NCBI GenBank assembly: GCA_026225235.1
Contig: JAMFSK010000095.1
Coordinates: 62,001 to 126,000 of the forward strand
DNA from: Burkholderiales bacterium
Lineage (GTDB): Bacteria; Pseudomonadota; Gammaproteobacteria; Burkholderiales; Burkholderiaceae
DNA: 64,000 nt
Direction: 5' to 3'
A program made the translations under genes and the position numbers. The notes beneath the pieces are model-generated. The model did not search any database. It was not told the DNA's origin and worked only from the letters and a program-made list of their open reading frames with translations. Positions 1 through 9,604 of this stretch are shown piece by piece; position 1 is the first letter of the stretch; each line of letters starts with the position of its first letter.

Positions 1-954
1 CGAAGAATTAGGCCGGTCTTCCTTCGGGAATTCTTTAAGTCCACGAATCTCTCCGTCCCAAGTGTGCGTGAGGATCAGGCTGCCGAGGTGTGGGACTTTG
101 ATCGCATAGCGGGTGACCTCGGCATTCATGTCCGGAAAGCCGATCAGGTTTAACGAGGTGCCCCCGTGTTCGGTTTCCCAGAGTCCTTCGATGGCCGCGA
201 TCTTGGCTGGCTGGTACTTGCGGGTGTTCAGGCCATGCTGGTCTCCGACGATCGCCTGGACCGGCGCGAGGATCAGCAGCAGCCAGAGTGCCATCGAGTA
301 CATGGTCTTGACCGCGGGGTCGCGCCGACCTTTGAGAAGATGCCATCCGCCAGTCGCAGCCACCACCAGCGCTGCGACCAGGAACGCCGCGATCGTCATA
401 TGGGCGAGCCGATAGGGGAACGATGGGTTGAAGATGATCTTGAACCAGTCGACGGGCACCACATGTCCATCCGCGATCGTGAAGCCCTGCGGCGTCTGCA
501 TCCAGCTATTTGAAGCAAGGATCCAGAACGTCGACATCAAGGTGCCGAGCGCGACCAGCAGCGTTGCGCCAAAATGGGCGGCGGCCCCGACCTTCTCCCA
601 CCCGAACAGCGCGATCCCAAGGAAACCGGCTTCCAGAAAGAAGGCCGTCATTACCTCGTAAGACAGTAAGGGACCCGTAATCGGACCCGCGAACTTCGAA
701 AAGCCAGACCAGTTGGTCCCGAACTCATAGGCCATGACGACCCCCGAGACCACGCCCATGCCGAAGCCGATCGCGAAGATCTTGGCCCAGTATCGGCACA
801 GATCGCGGTAGTGCGGTTTGCCTGTCTTGAGCCACGCAAACTCGAGCACCGCGAGAAAACTCGCGAGGCCGATGCTCAGCGCCGGAAAGATGATGTGGAA
901 CGAGACGGTGAATGCGAATTGCATCCGGGACAGGTCCAGTGCGCTTGGATCCAT
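1..954 (-). CDS. cioA: Cytochrome bd ubiquinol oxidase subunit I (CioA/CydA), N-terminal 318 residues; gene runs off the window
   Basis: Heme-bearing subunit of the bd-type quinol oxidase, which oxidises ubiquinol and reduces O2 in the inner membrane. The frame is open from an ATG at 954 to the window edge. The start MDPSALDLSRMQFAF aligns with CydA. His20 in FTVSFHIIFP matches the heme b595 ligand, the YEVMTAFFLEAGFLG segment carries the conserved membrane glutamates, and a second ligand-type His lies in YRLAHMTIA. Several membrane segments alternate with loops. A CAGAGG sequence at 962-967 can serve as ribosome binding site. The sequence resembles the cyanide-insensitive CioA branch more than E. 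coli CydA, but the diagnostic Q-loop lies outside the window. Subunit II should follow beyond position 1. Confidence 0.9.
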   Translation of the reverse strand, partial: MDPSALDLSRMQFAFTVSFHIIFPALSIGLASFLAVLEFAWLKTGKPHYRDLCRYWAKIFAIGFGMGVVSGVVMAYEFGTNWSGFSKFAGPITGPLLSYEVMTAFFLEAGFLGIALFGWEKVGAAAHFGATLLVALGTLMSTFWILASNSWMQTPQGFTIADGHVVPVDWFKIIFNPSFPYRLAHMTIAAFLVAALVVAATGGWHLLKGRRDPAVKTMYSMALWLLLILAPVQAIVGDQHGLNTRKYQPAKIAAIEGLWETEHGGTSLNLIGFPDMNAEVTRYAIKVPHLGSLILTHTWDGEIRGLKEFPKEDRPNSS

Positions 955-1213
955 TTTTTTGTGCCTCTGCGAATATATTAGCCCGCAAAGTATCACGCAC
1001 GGCTCCTCTCGTCAGACCGACATTGCTAAGCGAATCTGACACTGTCCCGACGGTTTAGAAGGAGGGCAACCTTGAGCGCGAAGTCCTGCAAGCGCAATGG
1101 CGATTCAAGGCAATTAAGCACGCTTCACCCAGGTTGATCTGCAGCCGAGATTGCGGTGTGGCAAGCTTATCGATCCCCATTTCCCGGCGACCCAGTCGCC
1201 AAGGAGCCTGTCG

Positions 1214-2917
1214 ATGAGCAAGATCACCGTTCGGCCGTCTGTCGAGAGCAACGTCATTACCGCGCTGTCTGGGTACCAATTGCTGGAGAACTCGCTCCTC
1301 AACAAGGGCACCTCGTTTTCCGAAGAGGAGCGCGATGTGTTTGGCCTCCATGGCCTGCTTCCTCCCACGATTGGGACGCTCGAGGAACAGGTATCTCGCC
1401 GCTTGCAAGTGCTGCGCGACTTCTCGACGGATATTGAGCGATATGCCTTCCTGAGAGATTTGCAGGACACCAATGAGACGCTGTTTTTCTCGCTGCTGGT
1501 TCAAAACTTAGAGGAGTTGCTGCCCATCGTCTATACGCCGACAGTGGGCGCAGGATGCGAGCAGTTCAGTCGGCTCTATCGCAAACCCCGCGGCCTCTTT
1601 TTAAGTCCTCCGCATGCTCATCGGATTGAATCGATTCTGGCTCATCCCCGCTTTGACGGAGTAGAAGTCATCGTTGTCACGGACGGCGAGCGAATCCTGG
1701 GGCTAGGCGACCAGGGTGCGGGTGGGATGGGCATTCCGATCGGGAAGTTGGCCCTCTACGTGGGGTGCGGCGGTCTTCATCCGGCGACGACACTGCCTAT
1801 CATGCTGGATGTTGGCACCGACAACCCGGTTTGTCTGGACGACCCACTTTATGTGGGTTGGCGTCATGAGCGGCTGCGCGGACAGGAATACGACGACTTC
1901 GTTGAACAGTTCGTTTCGGCCGTTATCAAGCGCTGGCCGCACGTGTTGTTGCAGTGGGAAGACTTTGCCAAGAGCAATGCCACCCGCATGCTGGAGCGCT
2001 ATCGCGATCGTCTGTGTACTTTCAATGACGACGTGCAAGGAACCGCTGCAGTGGCCACCGGTGCGCTCCTGAGCGCGGTCGAGGTCACCGGCGTGCCGCT
2101 TACCGAGCAACGCGTTGCCGTGATGGGTGCGGGTTCGGCCGGTTGTGGCATTGCAGAGCTGATTCGGCAAGCGATGGTCGATGCCGGTCTGTCCGAGCAT
2201 GAGGCATCGAGCCGATTTTTCATGGTCGATCGCGAAGGCCTGCTAGTGGAGGGCATGGGCGATATCGCTTCGTTCCAGAAGCCGTTTCTCCAACCCAAGG
2301 CGGCGACCCGCGACTGGACACTCGACCACCCCGATCGAATCGCGTTGCTCGATGTGGTTCGCAACGCCAAACCGACCACCCTGATCGGTGTATCGGGGCA
2401 AACGGGCGCCTTTTCAGAACCGGTCGTCCGTTTGATGTCCGAGCTGAATGCACGACCCGTGATTTTCCCGCTGTCCAACCCCACGTCGAGAGCCGAAGCC
2501 ACACCCGCTGACCTCGATGCATGGAGCGAAGGACGCGCCGTGATTGGAACAGGCAGCCCCTTCCCGCCGCTGCTACGAGACGGTGTGGCCTTCAAGGTCG
2601 ACCAGACCAACAACTCCTACATCTTTCCTGGAGTCGGACTCGGTGCGACAGCCGTAAAGGCCATGCGAATCAGCGACACCATGCTGATGGCCGCCGCAAA
2701 GGCCTTGGCGGAGGCATCCCCGGCACGAAAGGACCCAAAGGCGAGCCTGCTCCCCCCCGTCACGGCCTTGCGCGATGTGTCCGTCACGGTAGCACTGGCG
2801 GTGGCTCGACAAGCCCATCTCGAGGGCCTCACTGAAGGTATCGAGGCAGATGAAATCGAGGGCTTGATCCTTCAGAAGGTCTGGGTGCCCCAGTATCTTC
2901 CTTACAAACTTGCCTAA
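1214..2917 (+). CDS. maeA: NAD-dependent malic enzyme
   Basis: Oxidative decarboxylation of L-malate to pyruvate and CO2 with NAD. The protein is 567 residues, the usual size for the E. coli MaeA/eukaryotic class. The malic N-domain shows YTPTVG with catalytic Tyr107 and the LGDQGAGGMGIPIGKLAL block with Lys178. Metal ligands are Glu249/Asp250 (WEDF) and Asp273 (FNDDVQGT), followed by the nucleotide fold VMGAGSAGCGIAEL. The start at 1214 is chosen because AAGGAG at 1201-1206 sits seven bases upstream; an in-frame ATG at 1151 lacks one and adds 21 unconserved residues. An AEC carrier follows 50 bp downstream, so the pair probably imports and oxidises malate. A malolactic enzyme is less likely because of the YTPTVG and YRKPRGLFLS signature. 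Confidence 0.93.
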   Translation: MSKITVRPSVESNVITALSGYQLLENSLLNKGTSFSEEERDVFGLHGLLPPTIGTLEEQVSRRLQVLRDFSTDIERYAFLRDLQDTNETLFFSLLVQNLEELLPIVYTPTVGAGCEQFSRLYRKPRGLFLSPPHAHRIESILAHPRFDGVEVIVVTDGERILGLGDQGAGGMGIPIGKLALYVGCGGLHPATTLPIMLDVGTDNPVCLDDPLYVGWRHERLRGQEYDDFVEQFVSAVIKRWPHVLLQWEDFAKSNATRMLERYRDRLCTFNDDVQGTAAVATGALLSAVEVTGVPLTEQRVAVMGAGSAGCGIAELIRQAMVDAGLSEHEASSRFFMVDREGLLVEGMGDIASFQKPFLQPKAATRDWTLDHPDRIALLDVVRNAKPTTLIGVSGQTGAFSEPVVRLMSELNARPVIFPLSNPTSRAEATPADLDAWSEGRAVIGTGSPFPPLLRDGVAFKVDQTNNSYIFPGVGLGATAVKAMRISDTMLMAAAKALAEASPARKDPKASLLPPVTALRDVSVTVALAVARQAHLEGLTEGIEADEIEGLILQKVWVPQYLPYKLA

Positions 2918-2967
2918 GTCCGAGCTGGACGATATTCCGATAGAACTCGTTAGAAGAAGGATGCCCT

Positions 2968-3918
2968 GTGGTTACGACCATTTTGAACGGATTGCTTCCG
3001 GTCGCGTTTGTTATTGCACTGGGCTGGTTAGCGGCACACATCAAGTGGCTCAAGCATGATGATGCGGGCGTCCTCGCGACGCTGGTCATCCGCTTCGCCT
3101 TGCCTTTGGCGCTCTTTGAGGGGGCCGTGAACACATCACCCGACAAGCTGGGAAGCCCGGGTCTCGCGCTGTGTCTGACACTCGGCCTGATGGGAACCTA
3201 CCTCATCGCGCTGCTGATCGGACGCAAAGTGTTCAAGCACGATCTTCGTACGGCGACCATCCAGGCACTGGTGTGCTCGTTTCCGGATATGGCCTACTTT
3301 GGCGCGCCGATCCTCGCTGCGATGTTCGGACCGGAGGGGTTTCTCGCCGTACTAGTCGGCAATCTGGTGACGAGTCTGTTCATGTTGCCGCTGACGATCG
3401 TATTGACTCATGTCAACGATAAGGCAGACGAGGCAGGAAGTGGCTTTGTCCGCGTTGCGCGCGTATTTGGAAGCAGCCTTCTGGCGGCGATCATCAATCC
3501 CATCGTCTGGATCCCGCTGCTGGGTGTGGCGATTAGTTTCGCCCGCATCAAGTTACCCGGACCTGTCGAAAATTCGGTGGCCTTGATGGCAAAGGCCGCA
3601 GGCGGGACATCCTTGTTTGCGCTGGGCCTGATGCTTTACGGCGAGAAATTCCGTATTAATGCCAACGTGCTCGTCAATATTGGCTTGAAGAATTTTATTC
3701 AGCCGGCCTTGATGCTGATCGGGGCCGCGCTGTTCGGGCTCGTAGGGAACACGGCGCATCAGGCGATCATTACCGGCGCTGTGCCTACGGCTACCGCAGC
3801 GGCCATGTTTGCCCTGAAGAATAAGACCTATACGGCTGATGCGACGGCGACGATCCTGATCAGTACGATTCTGGGGATCGTGACTGAAGGGATATTGATC
3901 GCGGTTCTCTCGATGTAG
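2968..3918 (+). CDS. AEC family (auxin efflux carrier-like) transporter, probable malate/dicarboxylate permease
   Basis: Inner-membrane carrier of 316 residues with about ten hydrophobic segments in two halves, as in AEC family proteins such as MleP and MdcF. The N-terminal LPVAFVIALGWLAAHIKWL and the C-terminal GAVPTATAAAMFALKN segment are typical of the family. The start is a GTG at 2968 with AGAAGAAGG at 2952-2960; the ATG at 2961 is out of frame. It follows the malic enzyme gene after 50 bp on the same strand. This arrangement parallels mleS-mleP and suggests malate or another carboxylate as substrate, but that is inferred from the neighbour and not from any binding residue. Confidence 0.85.
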   Translation: MVTTILNGLLPVAFVIALGWLAAHIKWLKHDDAGVLATLVIRFALPLALFEGAVNTSPDKLGSPGLALCLTLGLMGTYLIALLIGRKVFKHDLRTATIQALVCSFPDMAYFGAPILAAMFGPEGFLAVLVGNLVTSLFMLPLTIVLTHVNDKADEAGSGFVRVARVFGSSLLAAIINPIVWIPLLGVAISFARIKLPGPVENSVALMAKAAGGTSLFALGLMLYGEKFRINANVLVNIGLKNFIQPALMLIGAALFGLVGNTAHQAIITGAVPTATAAAMFALKNKTYTADATATILISTILGIVTEGILIAVLSM

Positions 3919-3965
3919 ATGCGGACTTGACCAGGATGCGCTTACTCAACACTAGCTCGTCCACT

Positions 3966-5621
3966 TTATCCGAGATCGATGTCCTGGGTTCGCCCGCCCA
4001 GTTCATCGACAAACACTCGCGTGTTTTCGCTGTAGTCGATGAGAACGGTCACAAGATGAACGCCGCCGGCCGCGAATGCCGCATCCAGTACGGGAGCAAG
4101 TTCGTCGGCGGCATAGATGCGATGTCCACTTGCACCATACGACTCAGCATAGGCCACGAAATCGGGATTTCCGAAGGTCATGCCAAAGTCAGGGAAGCGA
4201 TCCACCGCTTGTTTCCAGCGGATCATCCCATACGCGGAATCTTCGATGATCAGCACGACAAGATCGAGCTTCAGACGGATGGCGGTCTCGAGCTCCTGGC
4301 TGTTCATCATGAAGCCCCCATCGCCGCAAATGGCCATGACCTTGCGATGGGGATTCAGAAGCTTCGCCGCGATGGCTGAAGGAAGTCCCGCACCCATCGT
4401 GGCCAGCGCATTGTCGAGCAGAAGCGTATTCGCGACGTGAGTTCGATAATTGCGCGCAAACCAGATCTTGTACATGCCGTTGTCGAGGCAGACGATGCCG
4501 TCCTCCGGCATGACAGCACGCACATCGCGCACGATGCGTTGTGGTATCACCGGAAAGCTGGAATCGTCGGCACGTTCGTTAACGTGCTCGAGAATCTCGC
4601 TGCGCAGATGTAGCAGTTCGTCCGCGCGATTGAGATTTCCCTCGAGTCGGTCGGCCAGTGTGGTCATCGTGGTGCCGATGTCGCCGATTAACTCGGCATC
4701 GGGATAAAACACCTGCTCGACATTGGCGGAAACATAGCCGATGTGAATGACCTTGGGTCCGCCCGCCATTTCCCCCATCAGGAAAGGGGGTTTCTCGACG
4801 GTGTCGTGTCCGATCGCGATGATGAGGTCGGCGCGTTCGATTGCGCCATGAATATAGTCGCGCTCTGATAGCGCGGCCGTACCCAGGTACAGGTCCGAGC
4901 CGCCCGTGACAGCGCCCTTGCCCATCTGAGTATTGAAGAAGGGGATCTGGGTACGATGGACAAAATCGGACAGGGCTTCGACTAAGCGGGGTCGGTTGCC
5001 GGCGGCCCCAATCATGACGAGCGGGCGCTGTGCTGCGCGAATCATCTCGATCGTTCGTTCAATTGCTGCCGCTGACGCCACGGGGCGGTCGATGACGTGC
5101 GAAGGAACGAGTGGAGCATCGGCCTCTTCGGCCGCGATATCTTCCGGGAGCTCGAGGTGGACGGGACCTGGCCTCTCTTCCGTAGCGACGCGGAACGCGT
5201 CGCGTACGATTGTGGGAATCGACGCCGCGGAAACAATTTGCCGGGTCATCTTTGTCAAAGGGCGCATGGCCGCCACGATGTCGACAATCTGGAAGCGGGC
5301 TTGGCGGGCGCTCCTGATCGACTTCTGCCCCGTAATCATCAACATGGGCATCGCGCCCAAGTGAGCGTAGGCCGCTCCGGTCGTGAAGTTCAGGGCGCCG
5401 GGCCCCAAGGTCGAGAGGCAGACACCCGGTCGACCGGTTAGCCGTCCCTGAGTGGCGGCCATAAAGGCCGCTGCTTGCTCATGGCGTGTCAGCACTAGTC
5501 GGATCTTTGAACCCCGCAATGACTCGACGAAATCCAGATTCTCTTCGCCGGGAATGCCAAAAATACAACTGACACCTTCGTTTTCGAGGGCCGCGACGAG
5601 AAGATCCGAACCTTTGGTCAT
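3966..5621 (-). CDS. Acetolactate synthase large-subunit family, thiamine diphosphate enzyme
   Basis: ThDP-dependent carboligase/decarboxylase of 551 residues with the full three-domain layout: N-terminal pyrimidine-binding domain with catalytic Glu48 in RHEQAA, a central domain, and a C-terminal diphosphate-binding domain with the GDG...N motif starting at Gly433 (GDGGFMMNSQELE). The LSTLGPGALNFTTGAAYA stretch is typical of the acetolactate synthase clan. No regulatory small subunit (ilvN) follows, so a stand-alone catabolic enzyme or another 2-oxoacid carboligase is more likely than biosynthetic IlvB. It converges on the malic enzyme/AEC pair. Pyruvate made by the malic enzyme would be its substrate if it is an acetolactate synthase; that link is inference. 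Confidence 0.85.
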   Translation of the reverse strand: MTKGSDLLVAALENEGVSCIFGIPGEENLDFVESLRGSKIRLVLTRHEQAAAFMAATQGRLTGRPGVCLSTLGPGALNFTTGAAYAHLGAMPMLMITGQKSIRSARQARFQIVDIVAAMRPLTKMTRQIVSAASIPTIVRDAFRVATEERPGPVHLELPEDIAAEEADAPLVPSHVIDRPVASAAAIERTIEMIRAAQRPLVMIGAAGNRPRLVEALSDFVHRTQIPFFNTQMGKGAVTGGSDLYLGTAALSERDYIHGAIERADLIIAIGHDTVEKPPFLMGEMAGGPKVIHIGYVSANVEQVFYPDAELIGDIGTTMTTLADRLEGNLNRADELLHLRSEILEHVNERADDSSFPVIPQRIVRDVRAVMPEDGIVCLDNGMYKIWFARNYRTHVANTLLLDNALATMGAGLPSAIAAKLLNPHRKVMAICGDGGFMMNSQELETAIRLKLDLVVLIIEDSAYGMIRWKQAVDRFPDFGMTFGNPDFVAYAESYGASGHRIYAADELAPVLDAAFAAGGVHLVTVLIDYSENTRVFVDELGGRTQDIDLG

Positions 5622-5849
5622 GGTGTCCTATCACTCTTGTGGTTTATACGCCCAGTCGCCTAGTATGCCTGCCCGTGCGTCTGTCGTCAGAGTAGCGTGA
5701 TTGTGCCCGGGTGTCTTTCGTGCCATATAAGTCCCTGCTGAATCGTGGACTGCCGTTCGATGCGCTTGTTGCCGCGTATCCTGACGGGCGATCAAACCCC
5801 GACTCCCGTCCCGCACTGAAGCGGAGGCTGGCTCACTTATGGAGTTTTC

Positions 5850-7208
5850 ATGTCTTTTTTCCCGGATGGCTTTCTTTGGGGCGCGACGACGGCGGCCTAT
5901 CAAGTGGAGGGCGCAGTGGTTGAGGATGGCCGCGGGCCTTCGATCTGGGACTTTTTCAGCCATACGTCAGGCAAAACATTCAATGGTGACACCGGTGACA
6001 TTGCATGTGACCAGTATCACCGGCTCGATATCGATCTTGACCTGATGGCCGAGTTGGAAATGTCGCTCCATCGTTTTTCGGTCTCCTGGTCGCGCGTGTT
6101 GCCGGCGGGCAAGGGCACGGTTAACCAGAAGGGCATCGACTACTACGAGCGAATGATCGATGGTCTGTTGTCGCGTGGCATTCAACCGATGCTCACCCTT
6201 TACCACTGGGATCTGCCACAGGCGCTGCAAGAAAAAGGCGGGTGGGCCAATCGGGATTCCGCCTCGTATTTTGCCGACTACGCTGGCCTGATCAATCGGC
6301 GACTGGGCGATCGGGTGGCCTTCTGGAATACGCTGAACGAACCGTGGTGCGTCGCATTCCTCGGCTACCGTGACGGGATTCTCGCGCCGGGCATCAAGGA
6401 CGAAGCGCTGGCTTATAAAGTGGTCCATCACCAGCTTCTGGCTCACGCTCGCGCAACCGAACACATGCGAGCAGACGGAACGAAGGGGAGGATCGGACTG
6501 GCGCTCAATCTCGTCTCGGAGATTCCTGGATCCACCGCGTCACAGGACGTTGCTGCAGCCCATCGGATGGATGGCATCGAGAACCGGATTTTTCTCGATC
6601 CCTTGTTCAAGGGCCATTATCCCGAGGACATCGTGCGCTTCGTTGCACCGGTCACTGACTTCGGGTTCGTTCACGAAGGTGACCTCGACGCCATTCAACA
6701 ATCTCTCGATTTTCTCGGTGTCAATTTTTACCAGCAGCACATTACGAGCGCGGACCCGACCGATCCCGAGAGAAAGGTGCGTGTCGCTGTCCCCGGAAAG
6801 CGGGGCAGCGCGATGGACATGGATGTGGCGCCGGAAGGGCTTGTTGACGTCCTTCTGCGGGTGAAACGCGACTATGGCGACCTGCCCATCTATATCACCG
6901 AGAACGGTATGGCGGCCCAGGACAAAGTGGATCCTGACGGACGCGTGCGCGATGCGCAGCGCATCGAGTTCTGGGATGAGCGTCTCCTGGCTGTCTCGGA
7001 AGCGATCGAGGGCGGCGTGGATATTCGCGGCTATGTGGCCTCGTCGCTTCTAGACAACTTCGAATGGCAGATGGGTTACTCAAGTCGCTGTGGGATGGTT
7101 TACGTCGACTTTGGAACGCAGAAGCGAATATGGAAAGACAGCGCGCGCTGGTATCAGCGAGTCATAGTTAGCCATGGGGCAATCGTTGGAGCGTTACGCT
7201 GGGAGTGA
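5850..7208 (+). CDS. bglB: GH1 family beta-glucosidase
   Basis: Retaining glycoside hydrolase, 452 residues, typical full length for bacterial GH1. The N-terminal GFLWGATTAAYQVEGA is the family signature. The acid/base is Glu164 in TLNEP and the nucleophile is Glu351 in YITENGMA. The HWDLPQAL and SLLDNFEWQMGY motifs line the sugar site. No signal peptide is visible, so it should be cytoplasmic and act on imported beta-glucosides. GGAG at 5841-5844 precedes the ATG. It is divergent from the acetolactate-synthase-like gene and no sugar transporter lies next to it, so the physiological substrate cannot be named. Confidence 0.95.
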   Translation: MSFFPDGFLWGATTAAYQVEGAVVEDGRGPSIWDFFSHTSGKTFNGDTGDIACDQYHRLDIDLDLMAELEMSLHRFSVSWSRVLPAGKGTVNQKGIDYYERMIDGLLSRGIQPMLTLYHWDLPQALQEKGGWANRDSASYFADYAGLINRRLGDRVAFWNTLNEPWCVAFLGYRDGILAPGIKDEALAYKVVHHQLLAHARATEHMRADGTKGRIGLALNLVSEIPGSTASQDVAAAHRMDGIENRIFLDPLFKGHYPEDIVRFVAPVTDFGFVHEGDLDAIQQSLDFLGVNFYQQHITSADPTDPERKVRVAVPGKRGSAMDMDVAPEGLVDVLLRVKRDYGDLPIYITENGMAAQDKVDPDGRVRDAQRIEFWDERLLAVSEAIEGGVDIRGYVASSLLDNFEWQMGYSSRCGMVYVDFGTQKRIWKDSARWYQRVIVSHGAIVGALRWE

Positions 7209-7536
7209 GGGCGAGTGCGAAGATCGCGCGAGACGGACTCGATCCCCTGCGCCCACGTCGCAGACTACTCCATCGCAAGGCGGCGTCGATAACCTCGCGG
7301 GAAACGAAGGGGCCACACTTACCATCGCATGATTTTCTAATACACACGGGTAATTCACAGCCGCGATACGGTAGTGCATGCTTTGTGCAATGACCTCTGC
7401 TTCATGGGCGAACTCGGGGCTGCATGACTTGAGCGGGCGAGGGTGAAGGGTTGTACTCGCCGGGGATTGCCCAGGGAGCACCCGGAAGACTTTGACACAG
7501 ATGCTTTCCAGCCACACTCAAAACCAAGGAGTGCCC
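7209..7536. other. Intergenic stretch, no supported gene
   Basis: About 330 bases between the beta-glucosidase stop and the BON-domain gene. Short open frames here have no recognisable domain or convincing ribosome binding site. I see no hairpin with a T-run and no clear promoter hexamers. Confidence 0.5.
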
Positions 7537-7899
7537 ATGAAAAATCTCGATCTGCTTCGACTCCTGACCGCCGCCGTCATTGCCATGTCAATAGGGGGCG
7601 CACATGCACAAACCACGGCCGCTTCCTCGGTGCCGGCGACAACCAGCGCGTCAGGAATCACGAGCAAAAAGGCGGGCCGCCAGCAAGATCACCTTCTTGA
7701 AAAGCGAGTGCGTCATAGCCTCTATAAGACGAAGGGTCTGGACGCTAGCGACATCACGGTCTTCGCAAAGAATGGCGCGGTGACATTGGTCGGCACGGCC
7801 GCCGACCAGGGACAAATCGACTTGGCCGGGCGAGCGGCCACCGCAGTAAGTGGCGTGGTGTCGGTTAAGAACCAGGTGGTTCGCCATGTCAACGGCTAG
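7537..7899 (+). CDS. Small periplasmic BON-domain protein
   Basis: A 120-residue exported protein. Residues 1 to about 24 form a signal peptide (hydrophobic LLTAAVIAMSIGGAHA, cleavage after AHA). After a Ser/Thr-rich linker, residues about 50-118 form one BON domain with the typical DITVFAKNGAVTLVGTAAD strand-turn-strand and the closing VVSVKNQV. BON domains bind phospholipid or envelope surfaces and are common in osmotic-stress proteins (OsmY-like). The start at 7537 is preferred because AAGGAG lies at 7526-7531; an upstream in-frame ATG at 7492 would mask the signal peptide. The YdaD-like SDR downstream hints at a general-stress context. Confidence 0.85.
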   Translation: MKNLDLLRLLTAAVIAMSIGGAHAQTTAASSVPATTSASGITSKKAGRQQDHLLEKRVRHSLYKTKGLDASDITVFAKNGAVTLVGTAADQGQIDLAGRAATAVSGVVSVKNQVVRHVNG

Positions 7900-8133
7900 C
7901 GCCTCGTGCGCGAGCAGGAACAAGTTCGCGCGTATGGATCACTCGGGTTGAGCAATGTCTGCATCCAGCAGGCTCCATCCATGCGCGAGCGCCTCGATCA
8001 CCGTTTCTGCGTCATCAAACGTTTCGTTCTTTCTCACCGGGGACTCGTCGGTTTCAAGGCGAGGAACGCGGTTTGCTCGGCTCTTGCCATACGGTATCTC
8101 CACGAGGGGGTATCCGCGACCAGGAGCTTACAA

Positions 8134-9036
8134 ATGGGCAAGATCGAGAATCAGTTCGCCATGCAAGACCCGACCACGCAGTACCCCCAGCCTGAATTCG
8201 AAAAGCAGCCGCAATCTGCTCCAGGGCTTGCCAGAGAGATGCGGCCGAAGCCGGATCATGGCGAAACGAGCTACAAAGGTTTCGGTCGTCTCGCGGGCCG
8301 TCGAGCGCTCATCACCGGCGCAGATAGCGGAATCGGTCGTGCTGTCGCGATAGCGTTTGCACGGGAAGGCGCCGATGTCGCGCTCAGCTATCTGCCTAGT
8401 GAAGGAGCGGACGCGTCCGAGGTCGTCAGCCTGATCGAAAAAGAGGGAAGAAAGGCTATTCCATTGCCGGGTAATATCAGCGACGAAGCGTTTTGCGTCA
8501 ACCTGATCAATGATGCCGCGATGCAGCTTGGTGGACTCGACATCCTCGTGAATGTCGCCGGCAAACAAACGGCCGTCGAAGACATTGCGGATCTCAGCAC
8601 CGAACAATTCGAGGCCACGTTTCGCACGAATGTCTTCGCTCTCTTCTGGCTTTGCAAAGCGGCATTGCCGCATATGCCGGCGGGCGGCACGATCATCAAC
8701 ACGACGTCGATTCAGAGTTATCAGCCGAGCCCGATGTTGCTCGACTATGCGTCGACAAAGGCGGCGATCACCGCTTTTACCCACTCGCTTGCGAAGCAAG
8801 TCGTGGGTAAGGGCATCCGTGTCAACGCGGTCGCGCCGGGGCCGATCTGGACGCCGCTGCAGCCAAGCGGGGGGCAGCCGCAGGACAAGATTCCGCCGTT
8901 TGGTTCGGAAGTCCCCATGAAGCGGCCCGGTCAGCCTGCCGAGCTCGCGCCCATTTATGTCGTGCTGGCATCGCAGGAGTCGAGTTTCGTGACGGGTGAA
9001 GTCTATGGCGTCACGGGCGGCAACCATCTCTCGTGA
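8134..9036 (+). CDS. SDR family oxidoreductase, YdaD/YghA-like general-stress type
   Basis: NAD(P)-dependent short-chain dehydrogenase of 300 residues with an N-terminal extension of about 45 residues (Gln/Pro-rich, [15 protein letters not shown]) characteristic of the YhxC/YdaD/YghA group. The cofactor motif is [10 protein letters not shown] and the catalytic pair sits in YASTK; a conserved NAPGP-like [13 protein letters not shown] follows. The start at 8134 is supported by AGGAG at 8122-8126; the frame stays open upstream but that part has no homology signal. Substrate is unknown; relatives are induced by general stress. It lies between the BON-domain and DUF2934 genes, the latter also common in stress-type loci. 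Confidence 0.92.
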   Translation: MGKIENQFAMQDPTTQYPQPEFEKQPQSAPGLAREMRPKPDHGETSYKGFGRLAGRRALITGADSGIGRAVAIAFAREGADVALSYLPSEGADASEVVSLIEKEGRKAIPLPGNISDEAFCVNLINDAAMQLGGLDILVNVAGKQTAVEDIADLSTEQFEATFRTNVFALFWLCKAALPHMPAGGTIINTTSIQSYQPSPMLLDYASTKAAITAFTHSLAKQVVGKGIRVNAVAPGPIWTPLQPSGGQPQDKIPPFGSEVPMKRPGQPAELAPIYVVLASQESSFVTGEVYGVTGGNHLS

Positions 9037-9173
9037 GGGAGTAACGCTTTCCCCAGCGGTGGCCTTTGGTTAGGGCCGCCGCATTGAGCGGGGTGGGAGT
9101 CTGTTCGCCGAGCGTTGCCCAGTGGAACCCATTGCTGGCCGGCGTGAACCTTCAATGTCGTCGAGGAGGCAAT

Positions 9174-9353
9174 ATGTTCGAATTGCAAGAGGAACGTATC
9201 CGCGTGCGCGCGTATGAACTGTGGTTGCAGGGCGGATGCCAAGAGGGGCTGCATGATCAAAACTGGGCTCGGGCCGAAGCCCAGTTGCACGATGAGGACC
9301 GCAGGCGTGGTGACGGCGACCTCTCCGTTCCGCTGGTTCAGCGGAGTTCATGA
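9174..9353 (+). CDS. DUF2934 small protein
   Basis: A 59-residue protein. The ERIRVRAYELWLQGGCQEGL...HDQNWARAEAQL segment matches the DUF2934 pattern (RIRERAYEIWE..G...G....HWLRAEAEL), a short helical domain of unknown function widespread in Proteobacteria. GAGGAGG at 9162-9168 lies five bases before the ATG. Residues after about 45 are charged and unstructured. Nothing indicates its biochemical role. Confidence 0.75.
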   Translation: MFELQEERIRVRAYELWLQGGCQEGLHDQNWARAEAQLHDEDRRRGDGDLSVPLVQRSS

Positions 9354-9476
9354 CGGACGTGGCCGCGGAGCAGGCCGAAACTGTATGGTGGCTGGGTTGC
9401 ACGAACTCGCAGAACGCCTGAATGTCCGAGACGAACTCAGGCGTGTCACCGGATGGCTGAGAGTCGTGCCGGGCCT

Positions 9477-9562
9477 CTAGCGACCCGCCGGGCGAATACG
9501 ACCGATTGCTACCGCTAAAGTCGCAAGAGAAACCGGCTTGCCCAGATGCGAATCGAATCCGG
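9477..9562 (-). pseudogene. Remnant of a response-regulator receiver domain (C-terminal end only)
   Basis: On the minus strand a short frame reads ARRILAGFDSHLGKPVSL, then LATLAVAIGRIR, and ends at a TAG (9477-9479). This is the beta5-alpha5 end of a CheY-like receiver, where the conserved Lys sits in GKPV. No upstream part of the domain is present. It lies directly downstream of the decayed hybrid kinase and may be a second receiver of that gene or part of a lost neighbour. Confidence 0.5.
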
Positions 9563-9604
9563 CGAGTATTCGCCGGGCGTGCAACTGGCTCTTTGCGCGG
9601 GGCC

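Noticed and set aside
1072..1137. A 21-codon frame with TTG start and a very strong GAAGGAGGG sequence upstream (1057-1066)
   Set aside because: No hydrophobic, leader or conserved pattern in the peptide; a good ribosome binding site alone is not enough. It could be a leader peptide of the malic enzyme gene, but nothing else supports that.
9354..9476. Sequence between the DUF2934 gene and the receiver remnant
   Set aside because: Open frames here show no domain; nothing indicates a gene.
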